In this document: one piece after another, positions 23,101-35,100 of the stretch | Numbering within the stretch: position 1 is the first letter of the stretch | Layout of the letters: each line of letters starts with the position of its first letter | DNA from: Ostrinia nubilalis | Lineage: Eukaryota; Arthropoda; Insecta; Lepidoptera; Crambidae | DNA: 64,000 nucleotides | Direction: 5' to 3' | Assembly: GCF_963855985.1 (NCBI RefSeq) | Contig: NC_087114.1 | Span: 893,001 to 957,000, forward strand | Notes under the pieces: generated by a model | Told to the model about the DNA's origin: nothing | The model's database searches: none | The model's input: the letters and a program-made list of their open reading frames with translations, nothing else | Translations under genes and position numbers: made by a program

Positions 23101-26100
23101 TGACTCTCCGTGATTCTACATAGAGACTGAATTACATGCCACACAGTGCGTTGAAATGACGCGCGCTTACGTCACGCGCGCGTAACGCCCAAAGTGACAA
23201 GGAGACGAGGCGAAGAGGGTAACGCTGTTGCTGAGTGAGTTGCGATGACGTCACTTTTTTACCCATTTGATTAAGCTCATCATTTAGCTAAAAGACGTCC
23301 ACAGCTGGGTAAAGTCTCCCTGAAAGATTTCTACCACGACTGGTCTGTCCAAATCCAAGCGCTTCCCGCAAACTTCACTAGATCGTCGGTCCACTGAGTG
23401 GAAGACCTGTCCACACCGCGTCTTCTAGTTCGTGGTTTAGGTCTGCGTTGCCCGCACTAGGGTCTTCTCGTGATTTCGCCAGCTCGTCGGTCCATCGAGT
23501 CGCTTCAAACACCCCTGCTGCTGTAAGCCCTTCCCCGCTACGCCTCGTACACTCAGGCCTCGGAGCCTCACGGGCCCCGCGAGAGGAGGTCCGCCGTCAC
23601 CGCGCTGGCCAAGTGCTTCCTGTTCTCCGCCGCCATGATCCTGTTCTGCGCGCTGCTGTACATCCCGGCCTACAACCGCGCCAGCGACCAGCTGCCCAAA
23701 GGTGAGGCATTATCTAACAGCTGAAGAACGAAACGAGAGAGTAGAAAGAGACAAGGCAACTCAACGGCTGTAGGGCTACTGATACGAAAGACAGAGACGG
23801 CAGTTCAATCGTCATCAAGACGTGGAAAAGGTCTACTACCAGACCCTCCAACTGCCACCGTGTAAGAAACATCTACGCTGCTCCTAAAAGGCAGACACCA
23901 TCTACCAAATCAAGTACTTTTATGAGCTTTCAATACACAATTCTTCCCTAGATGCTGCAAGAAAATACTAGCTGATGACGTCACTTTTTACTCAAAAAGT
24001 GACGTCATCATTCAGCCAAAGGACGTCCTCTGCTGGACAGAGGTCTGGAATCAGGAAAGACGGTACTAAGCTGCCTATATCCAGGATTTCAGGCGCTTTC
24101 CGGGACCTTCACTAGATCGTCTGTCCACTGAGTGGAAGGCCTGTCCACATCGCGTCTTTTAGTGTCATTTGGTCATCTTCGGTCCACCTTAAGACTCAGT
24201 TTAGACACTGTAGCTCGTCAGTCCATGGAGTCGCTTTATACACCACTGCTGCTGTAAGTCCTGCCCCGCTACGCCTCCTACACTCAGGCTTCGGAGCCCA
24301 TTCACGGGCCCGCCTCAGTTTAGACACTAGATCGTCGGTCCATGGAGTCGTTTTATACACTGTCCCCTGCTGCTGTAAGCCCTGCCCCGCTACGCCTCGT
24401 ACACCCAGGCCTCGGAGCCTCACGGGCCCCGCGAGAGGAGGTCCGCCGTCACCGCGCTGGCCAAGTGCTTCCTGTTCTCCGCCGCCATGATCCTGTTCTG
24501 CGCGCTGCTGTACATCCCGGCCTACAACCGCGCCAGCGACCAGCTGCCCAAAGGTGAGCCATCATCATCCAACAGCCAAAGGTCTGCTAGATACAGGCGA
24601 CAATAGTCCAACGGTGCCAGCTGCCTAAAGGTTTGTTCATCTTCATTTCAGTCTCACAGAGACGCCACACAAGCACGACAGTGCGATGCGTAGACGCTGC
24701 GACGACTGAGCGGTGACGCTCCGTGATTCTACATAGAGACTGAATGACATGCCACACAGTGCGTTGAAATGACGTGCGCTTACGTGACGCGCGCATAACG
24801 CACAAAGTGACAAGGAGACGAGGCGAGGAGGGTAATGCTGATGTAACTTTTTTACCCATTTGATTAAGCTCATCATTTAGCTAAAAGACGTCCACAGCTG
24901 GGTAAAAGCCTCCCTGAAAGATTTCTACCATGACTGGTCTGTCCAAATCCAAGCGCTTCCCGCAAATTTCACTAGATCGTCGGTCCACTGAGTGGAAGAC
25001 CTGTCCACACCGCGTCTTCTAGTTCGTGGTTTAGGTCTGCGTTGCCCGCACTAGGGTCTTCTCGTGTTTTCGCCAGCTCGTCGGTCCATCAAGTAGCTTC
25101 AAACACCCCTGCTGCTGTAAGCCCTGCCCCGCTACGCCTCGAACACTCAGGCCTCGGAGCCTCACGGGCCCCGCGAAAGGAGGTCCGCCGTCACCGCGCT
25201 GGCCAAGTGCTTCCTGTTCTCCGCCGCCATGATCCTGTTCTGCGCGCTGCTGTACATCCCGGCCTACAACCGCGCCAGCGACCAGCTGCCCAAAGGTGCG
25301 TCATCATCATTACAGCTATGCACCCAGCCCTGGACAAAGAGACAGTAGCCCAAACGGTACCAGCTGCCCAAAGGTGAGGCATCATCATCCAACAGCTAAA
25401 GGTCATCTAGATAAAAGTGATATAGTTCCAAAATACTGAACTGTCCTATGCATGACATTGACAGTGGGGCGCCACCGTCAATACCGGATCGCTGGTTCCG
25501 ATTTTTGCCATGTTGGAAACCATATAGTTGAACGATGGTAGCGCCCCCCTGTCATTGAGTTTGGTGGGACAGTTCAGCGTGGGTCATCTATAACGATGTT
25601 AGCTGCCTAAAGGTGAGTCACCTTTCAGCCGACTACTACTGCTGCTGAACAAAAGCCTCCCTCAAGACTGCAAGATGACAAAAAGTGTCAAAGCTGGATC
25701 GCTGATTCGACTGTCTAACAGCCATGTTTGCTAATGCTAAAGGGGTATTTGACGCCATCTCTCTATCGAACTTTTTATGAGCTGTCAAAACGCAATTCTT
25801 CCAAAGGATTTTCAAGAAAATACTAGCTGATGACGTCACTTTTTGCCCAAAAAGTGACGTCATCATTCAGCTAAAGGACGTCCTCTGCTGGACAGAGGTC
25901 TGGAATCAGGAAAGACGGTATTAAGCTGCCTATATCCAGGATATCAGGCGCTTTCCGGGACCTTCACTAGATCGTCTGTCCACTGAGTGGAAGGCCTGTC
26001 CACATAGCGTCTTTTAGTATCATTAGGCCATCATCGATCCACCTTAAGACTCAGTTTAGACACTAGATCTTCAGTCCATCGAGTCGCTTTAAACACCCCT

Positions 26101-29100
26101 GCTGCTGTAAGTTTGTTGTTGCCCGCATCTTGGGTCTTCTCGTGATTTCGCCAGCTCGTCGGTCCATCGAGTCGCATTAAACACCCCTGCTGCTGTAAGC
26201 CCTGCCCCGCTGCGCCTCGTACACTCAGGCCTCGGAGCCTCACGGGCCCCGCGAGAGGAGGTCCGCCGTCACCGCGCTGGCCAAGTGCTTCCTGTTCTCC
26301 GCCGCCATGATCCTGTTCTGCGCGCTGCTGTACATCCCGGCCTACAACCGCGCCAGCGACCAGCTGCCCAAAGGTGAGCCATCATCATCCAACAGCCCAA
26401 GGTCTTTGTTAGCTGCCTATAGGTGAGTCGAGTCACCTTTCAGCCGACTACGACTGCTGCTGAACAAAAGCCTCCCTCAAGACTGCAAGATGACAAAAAG
26501 TGTCAAAGCTGGATCGCTGATTCGACTGTCTAACAGCCATGTTTGCTAATGCTAAAAGGGTATTTGGCGCCATCTCTCTTTCGGATTCTTTATGAGCTGT
26601 CAAAACGCAATTCTTCTAAAGATGTTGTAAGAAAACACTAGCTGATGACGTCACATTTTACTTAAAAAGTGACGTCATCATTCAGCCAAAGGACATCCTC
26701 TGCTGGACATAGGTCTGGAATCAGGAAAGACGGTACTAAGCTGCCAGGCATTATCCAGGACCTTCACTAGATCGTCTGTCCACTGAGTGGAAGGCCTGTT
26801 CACATCGCGTTTTTTAGTGTCATTAGGTCATCATCGGTCCACCTTAAGACTCAGTTTAGACACTAGATCGTCAGTCCATCAAGTAGCTTCAAACACCCCT
26901 GCTGCTGGTGCGTCATCATCATCCAACAGCTAAAGGACTTCCACTGCTGGACGAAAGCCCAACGGTGTCAACTGCATAAAGGTGAGTACAGCATCATTTC
27001 TGCCTATCGTCTGCTAGATAAAGGCGACAGTAGCCCAACGATGTCAGCTGCTTATAGGTTCGTTGTTTTCATACCCTTACAGCGTCCCAGTGCTTCTCAT
27101 AGAAGACCTTCTGTCTCAATGCTGGGCGAAAGTATCCCCCCAGATTCCTCCACGACGACGTCACTTTTTACTTACTTGATGACTTCATCATTCAGCCAAA
27201 GGATGTCCACTGCAGAAGAAAGATTCCAAAGTGTCTTATTGCTGGGAAAAGGTCTAGCCCCATTTCCCTCCAACGATAAAGGTCCAAAGGTGACAAAAAC
27301 ACAACGGCGTCGAGCTGGATTCGAGGTTTCCCCATCTAGACTTTCGCTTCCAAAGATGTTGCAAGAAAACACTAGCTGATGACGTCACTTTTTGACCAAC
27401 TTAAAAGACGTCCTCTGTTGGACAGAGGTGTTCAGGATATCTGGAATCAGGAAAGACGGCACGCTGTACGGGTAACGCTGCCCGTAATGTGAAATGAAAT
27501 TTTAGGGTTAAATTAGATTAATTTTATTTTAATTGATTTGAATATTGTGTGAATTTTAATGTCTAACTAATTTTCCTATACAATGTATTTTGATTTTGGA
27601 ATAAATAAATTGAATTGAAATTGAATTGAACGCTGCCCGTATCCAGGTGCTTTTCAGGACATTCACTAGATCGTCTGTCCACTGAGTGACTGAGTGAAAG
27701 GCTTGTCCTTACCGTGTCTTTTGATTCATGGTCATCACTCAAAAACTTTTCTTCCTTAACTAGCATCAGGCTAGTAAACGCTATTATTATAACAGTAGCT
27801 TCAAATTTCCTCTATTTTTCAGGTCTAGTAGCCGGCTGGTCGGTACACACGAATCGGGACACAAAAATATACGTACAGCCGAACAACGTAACCTTAATTC
27901 ACGAGCCGAAAGACATATGCTCCAAGCTAGATAGAAACAAAAAGAACAAACTGTTCCTTCTTATAGTGGTTTGTTCCTCAACCACTAATTTCGAGAGAAG
28001 AGTTGCCATACGCGAAACGTGGGGCAACCGAGACATATACAGAAATCTCGAAAAAGTCTTCAATACTGTCTCGGATAAATACAAAAGTTACAATTATACG
28101 TACGACTTGTACCCAGAATCTCATAATGTTAGTGTGAATGTAAGTAAGTCTAGGAGAGACATATCCATTGGCAGTATTTTGCCAGAATTAGCTAAGGTGT
28201 TGCAGAATAATATGGTTAATACAAAGACTGAGGATGTACCTGAGAAGCGGTTTGAGGACGACGATGATCCGGTGTTGCCAGAGTTCGACATGAATAAAGA
28301 GCTGGGGGAGAACGCGGAAAGTTATGATTATGAATATGAATCTAATATTATGAGGATACCTCCAAGAGGTGAGTGGAATTATTATCTTTTCTTTAATGTC
28401 CGTTTTCATCATCAATCCCTAATTTTTAAGTGACCAATATGAAAGTAAATTCCTGTTATGTGTTACCATAGGAGTCACTTAAAAATTAGGGATTGATGTC
28501 TTCAATCTAGCGTGATTTTTGCGAAATTAGAGCTTCGAGTGATTTATTTATTTATTTCATTTATTTAACTTTATTAAAGAAACTCACAGCATTGTTTGAA
28601 TTTGTTGTTTATACCTAAATGCGAAAATAATAATCTGTTTTTCATATATTATCTAAAATACTCAACTTTGATTAAATTTTGATAAAAAAATAGATCTTGC
28701 GGTAGGACATAGTTTTTTTTTATGTATGGCTTTTGTTCTTAAATAAAAAAGCTAGGGTAATAAATGTTATTAATTTATTTCCTTATATTTCTTGTATCGA
28801 AGTAATACAAATAGATTGCTTCTAATACATTAAATTTTGATACAGGTTACGAAGACAGTCCGAGTTTGGGGAAAATACTAAAAATGTTGAAAGAAAAAGA
28901 CGTTTTCCCCGAAAAGGTGGAGGAAAAAACAGAAGAGGCTGACAACACCGAACCAGAGTTCAAACTTGTGTTCCTGTTAGGGTTGCCAACGCAGAATAAC
29001 GACACGGAGGTCCAGAGTAAAATTGACGAAGAGGTGAGCGAACAAAACGTGATAGATACTGTCCAACTTTATACGAAACTAGCGGCCGCCCGCGACTTCG

Positions 29101-32100
29101 TACGCGTGGATCCCGTTTTACCCCCCTTAGGGGTGGAGTTTCGTAAAATCCTTTCTTAGCGGATGCCTACGTCATAACATCTACCTGCGTGCCAAATTTC
29201 AGCCCGATCCGTCCAGTGGTTTGGGCTGTGCGTTGATAGATCACTATGTCAGTCAGTCAGTCAGTCAGTCAGTCAGCCAGTCACCTTTGAGCCTATATAT
29301 ATTTAGATTGTTTTTCTGCGTTCTTTCTTCAGGTGGAAAGGTACGGTGACGTCATTCAGGAGGGGTTTATAGACTCGTACAATAATCTGACGCTGAAGTC
29401 TATTATGATGCTGAAGTGGATCACCAATAAGTGTAATGAGAGTGGTGAGTACATCATTATCATCATCATCATCATTGACTGAGTTTCTTGCGCTGCTTCT
29501 TCTCAGCACTGGCCCATTTATTGTCCCGAAGCAGTGGTAGGGTTAAAACTGCGACGTGTATTAATTATTGTTAAATGGTATCAAATACATACTCAACTAG
29601 CGGCCGCCCGCGACTTCGTATGTGTGGATCCTGTTTTGCCCCCTTAGGGGTTGTATTTTGCAAAATCTCGTCTTAGGCTGAGTTGCAACACCTAATTTTA
29701 ACGGTAACTATAACGATAACCGGTGCTTTCTGTATACAGTTTGACAACTTTTTGACGTTTGTTAACGTTAAAGTAAGATGGTGCAACCCAATCTTAGTGA
29801 GCACCTACATACGTTGTAAAAGAAACCCCAATGCAAAATTTGAGACTCCTAGAACTTGTTGTTTCTGAGATTCCGTGATAAATGAGTGAGATAATCCGTT
29901 AATCATGTAGTTTCTGAGATTTTGTGTTGAGTGAGTCAGTCAGTGACCTTTCGCTTTTATAGATATAGATTTTAAAATTGTATGTCTTGTTCCAGTCCGC
30001 TACATCCTAAAGACAGACGACGATATGTACATAAACGTGCCAAAACTGATGTTCAACCTGAAGAACCGTTCGCGAGACTTCGATGAGAAGGTGGCGGCGG
30101 GGGCGAAAGACCACGAGTACTTGTTGATTGGAGCGCTAATATGTGGTGCGAGACCTGTGCTGGATAGCAATAATAAATGGTCAGTTTATTTTAGTTTTTT
30201 CTAATGTCTTCTACTTTTTCTTGTTTTTTTCTTATTCCTTCACAGGTACAGTTGTACCCGCAACCACAGAGGAACTGGTTGTCTTACCTCCAACTGCCGA
30301 TAGACAACGATGCTGTTAATAATGTTTTTGCAGCGACAGATTTAAATAAGGTGATAAGAGAAGGAGGTATGTAGGTGTATTTCCCCACAGGTACAGGGCT
30401 ACCTACCGAGTACAGGGTACACTCAGAACTGACTACATAAATATGTGTCTATAGTCTGGTGACAGACCTTTAGAACGGATACTCATGAAATAATAGATCT
30501 ATAGTCTGGTCCGCGAGCACGTAGAATTTTGTCCAATGACCCCAAGCTACCCATCCTTATCGCTCGCGCGTAATTATGTTGCTGTCGCGCTCGCACACTC
30601 ACTGCGGGCGCCCGTCGCACAGTCGCGACAGCAATATACTTAATTACGCGCGAGCGATAAGGATGGGTAGCTTGGGGTCATTGGACAAAATTCTACGTGC
30701 TCCCGGACCAGACTATAGATCTATTATTTCATGAGTATCCGTTCTAAAGGTCTGTCCACCTACAGGTATAGTCCTCGCTACATGTACGGCGGGCGCGTGT
30801 ACCCTCACTACCTGTCGGGTACAGGGTACACTGAACTTTTTCTATGTAGTATCCCACATAACCACAGGTCTGTTTCCCCACAGGTACAGTCCCCGCTACA
30901 TGTACGGCGGGCGTGTGTACCCTCGGTACCTTTCGGGTACAGGGTACACTGAACTTTTTCTATGTATTATCCCACATAACCACAGGTCTGTCTCCCCACA
31001 GGTACAGTCCTCGCTACATGTACCGCGGGCGCGTGTACCCTCGGTACCTATCGGGTACAGGGTACACTGAACTATTTCTATGTATTATCCCACATAACCA
31101 CAGGTCTGTCTCCCCACAGGTACAGTCCTCGCTACATGTACGGCGGGCGGGTGTACCCTCGGTACCTATCGGGTACAGGGTACGCTCTATATTTATAGCT
31201 GGTTAACCCCTATAACTCAACAGGTCTGTCCCTCCACAGGTACAGTTCTCGCTACATGTACGGCGGGCGTGTGTACCCTCGGTACCTATCGGGTACAGGG
31301 TACGCTCTATATTTATAGCTGGTTATCCCATATAACTTAACAGGTCTGTCCCTCCACAGGTACAGTCCTCGCTACATGTACGGCGGGCGTGTGTACCCTC
31401 GGTACCTATCGGGTACAGGGTACACTGAACTTTTTCTATGTATTATCCCACATAACCACAGGTCTGTTTCCCCACAGGTACAGTCCCCGCTACATGTACG
31501 GCGGGCGCGTGTACCCTCGGTACCTATCGGGTACAGGGTACGCTCTAAGCTCGCGTGCTGCCAGCGCCCTCTACTCGGCGGCGCTCAGAACTAACTATTT
31601 CCATTTGGAGGATATTTATATCACTGGTGAGTTTGATTTCGATGTTTTAATAATGATTGTAAATATTTTGAGTTTTCAATTTTGAGGTGATAATAAATTA
31701 ATTCTATGTAGTTGTAGGTATTGTAACTTTACCTGAAATGAATTTAATCAAAATAAAAAATATTTTATTAAATTTTGACCACTAGTGGCACTTATTTATG
31801 ATATAAAATAGTCCAACAGTGTCAGAATCAGACTGTCGATTAGATATTTGCTATTTCGACTCATAAGTGCCACTTGGGATCTAAATTGAATAAAATATTT
31901 TTGATTTTGACAATATTCGAAATATAGTCCTGAGAGACCTCTGAGAGACCAATCCTCAGTCAAAGTGATGTCGTCTTTTTGTCAAAACTATGGGAGAACT
32001 ATGTTTTGATAGCTCATAAAAATAAATAAAACAAATATGTATGTTGACTATTATATTACTAGTTATTGCCTATAATCTTCTAAACTTAGGTATTTTAAAT

Positions 32101-35100
32101 TATTTTTCTCTCCAGGCATGTGCGCCATCCGGTCCTCCCCCCGGATAATCCCGCGGGACGACCCGGACTTTTCGTACCGGGCGGGCAGCACGCGCGCCGA
32201 ATGCGCCGCGCATTCGCACGCGACCACGCACCGCGTGTCGCCGCGGCGCATGCGGCTGTTACATCGGCGGTTAGGGCGCCTAGACCTGGCTGATAGGTAG
32301 GTGGTCATTACAGCTAGCAGTGTAGCCAATGGGAGTCCAGAGCTGGACGTAAGTCTTCAAGGAGAGTCACATAGCACTATCACCTTTTCCAGATGGAACT
32401 CGCCCCAAAGATGCGCCTTAAAACGATCTTCCCTTACAGATTCTAGATTGCTGGAACCATGGGCGTACCTAGCTACTAAAGCCTGGTCCGTGAGCACGTA
32501 GAATTTTGTCCAATGACCCCAAGCTACCCATCCTTCTCGCTCCCGTGTAACTATATTGCTGTCGCGACTGTGCGACGGGCGCCCGCAGTGAGTGTGCGAG
32601 CGCGACAGCAACATAATTACACGCGAGCGATAAGGATGGGTAGCTTGGGGTCATTGGACAAAATTCTACGTGCTCACGGACCAGACTATAATCTAGGGGG
32701 AAGAATGCCCCGAGAAGGGGCAACTAAGAGAGCACGTTCTCCTCCTGTTTTCAGCGAGTCGCTGCCATTTTAATTACTTGGGTTCGTCCATCAACGATCT
32801 CTTGCTTTTCTTAAATTCTAGATTGCACAGACGCCTGGCGTGACTAATTCATGTTGATAGGTAAGCTAGCAGATAGGAGCCAATAGCATAGCAGACAGGT
32901 GGGAGTCCAGAGCTGGACGTGAGCCTTCAAGGAGCGCCACAGAACACCCAAAAGAGCGCTGCAGAAGTCAAGTTTCCTTATCACTTCCACAAAAGACAGC
33001 CGGACGCAAGCCGCCTCATAAAGCGCCACAAAGCACAAACGTCCGCCTTTTTTAGACTACTTACAGATTCTAGATTGCTGGAAGCATGTGCGTAACTGCG
33101 TACCTAGCTTCTGGCCCATAGAGGGAATTCTCTAATAAGTACCCGCTTTAAAGATCTGTATCTTTATAGTTACAGTCTCCGGTACACCTACGTCTGGTGC
33201 GTGTACCCGCGTTACCTATTGGTTACAGGGTACACTAGATTTTCCCATATATCTACAGGTTTGTTCCCCCACAGGTACAGTTCCCGGTACATGTATACAA
33301 CGTGTTAATGAAAAAGCGCAAAAGAAGAACGGTCACGCCCCATACAAAAAAAAACCCAGACCCGACAGAAACGAGACATACCTCAATTTTTTTGTCATGT
33401 CTTAATTACTTAAATTATATATTTTTTATTTTCGAAATCTATGTATAACACCAAAATATTACCCTCTCTTTTTGTTTAGGCGTTATACAAAAACTAATAC
33501 AAAATGCCTATTTATCACCAAAATTGGTAAATGTATGTACCTAAATGTCTATTACAGCTGCCATGGAATGTATCTAGGTGACCTGGAGATACAGCCGGAT
33601 TATACAGGGTGGTTATACATATGGAACGATAAGTGATCTCACTCGATTATTTCTAAACTATACAAGATATCGAAAAAATAGTTACTGATTCTGAAAGTGC
33701 TTTATGAGCTCTTTCAAATGGTACTAATAATAGGTTACAGATTATGGAAGCTGATAACATTGAATTTTTGGATTTTGTAACTTCTCGTTTCCACCCTGTA
33801 TAATCCGGCTGTATCTCCAGGTCACCTAGATACATTCCATAGCAGCTGTAATAGACATTTAGGTACATACATTTACCAATTTTGGTGATAAATAGGCATT
33901 TTGTATTAGTTTTTGTATAACGCCTGAACAAAAAGAAAGGGTAATATTTTGGTGTTATACATAGATTTCGAATATAAAAAATATATAAATTAACTAATTA
34001 AGACATCATGACAAAAAAACTAAGGTATGTCTCGTTTCTGTCGGGCCTGGGTCACAGATGACCGTTCTTCTTTTAACCAAAAAAATATTTTAATTACGCC
34101 GTGTTACTTAACTCTATTTTCAGAGGTGAATGAACTATCTACGTTAACTACTAACCTACTCATAGGCGTGCATGCCTTGCAATCAGCGTGTGAGAGTTCA
34201 ATACGTTTCCAGAAATGCGTAAAAAAGAGATAATAAGTGCGCGGGGCGAAAACAAAAAGAGTGAATTTTAATAATTTACATAATTCTTTTATAATAACCA
34301 TAAGTTGGGCTGTCTGAGGTTTTGCGCTTTTTCATTAACACGTTGTAGAGGGCGCGTGTACCCTCGGTACCTATCGGGTACAGGGTACACTTTGAAGTAA
34401 CTACTTTAATATGTGCCTACATTTATGCGTACCCTTTTTAAAGGTCTGTCCCCACAGATTTTAAAGAGCACGTCCGTTCTGCTGTTTTCATTCAGCTACT
34501 TAAGGTTTAGGGACACCCTGTATAAACAAATAAAATAAAATATTTATGCTCTTCGTTAGTTTCAGCCGAAAGACGTCCACTGCTGGACAAAGGCCTCCCC
34601 CAAGGATTTCCACAAAGACCGGTCCTGCGCCGCTCGCATCTAGGCACCTCCCGCGACCTTCACCAGATCGTCGGTCCACCTAGTGGGAGGCCTGCCCACG
34701 CTACGTCTTCTTGCTAGTGGTCGCCTTTCGGTCAAGAACTTTCCTGCTCCAGCGGGCATCAGTTCTACGAGCTATGTGCCCCGCCCACTGCCACTTGATT
34801 TTACCGATTCTGCGGGCTATGTCAGTCACTCTGGTTCTCCTACGGATCTCCTCATTTCTGATTCGATCACGCAGGGAAACTCCGAGCATAGCACGCTCCA
34901 TCGCCCTTTGGGTGACCTCGAGCCTTCTTATGAGGCCCATAGTAAGCGGCTTGTATTTATGTTCTAAAGCCCGGTCTGCGAGTACGTAGAATTTTGGTGT
35001 CATTAGACAAAATTCTACGTGCTCGCAGACCAGACTATACACCAGCGGTTCCCAAACTTATTTAGTCTACTGCCCACTTAGAGAATAAATTATTTTTTAG

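Larger units (their letters stand above)
21251..27822 (+). repeat. GT31 intron 2: tandem array carrying exon copies, CRE palindromes and LINE tails
   Basis: The array units repeat every 742-1078 bp. Besides the exon copy, units contain RTE-tail pieces (TTCACTAGATCGTCTGTCCA, GAGTGGAAGGCCTGTCCACA), a block AAGCACGACAGTGCGATGCG, and a hairpin GATGACGTCACTTTTT/AAAAAGTGACGTCATC. The octamer TGACGTCA occurs 12 times (21576, 21596, 21620, 22484, 23246, 23976, 24000, 25831, 25855, 26646, 26670, 27380). Short copies of the exon end with donor (AGCTGCC(C/T)AAAGGT) are scattered between units. Intronic parts differ by indels; the exon parts do not. Confidence 0.8.

Noticed and set aside
21924..25377. 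Repeated Arg/Pro-rich frames (SRAPREEVRRHRAGQ and similar) over the array
   Set aside because: They are the +1 frame of the GT31 anchor exon copies; the real frame gives the hydrophobic signal anchor and correct splice phases.
28866..29159. GT31 exon 4 reading on to LYTKLAAARDFVRV
   Set aside because: That part is a family B repeat; the donor at 29034 restores the conserved DEE-VERYGDVIQ order.
30731..31685. Tyr/Gly-rich repeat-protein frames (YMYGGRVYPRYLSGTGY repeats)
   Set aside because: They read through acceptor sites and intron pieces of the exon 7 array; the 118-bp period shifts the frame each unit, so no real repeat protein is encoded.
34027..34301. 68- and 65-residue frames inside the foldback element
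   Set aside because: Overlapping frames on both strands with no family signature; the insert may be part of the transposon.
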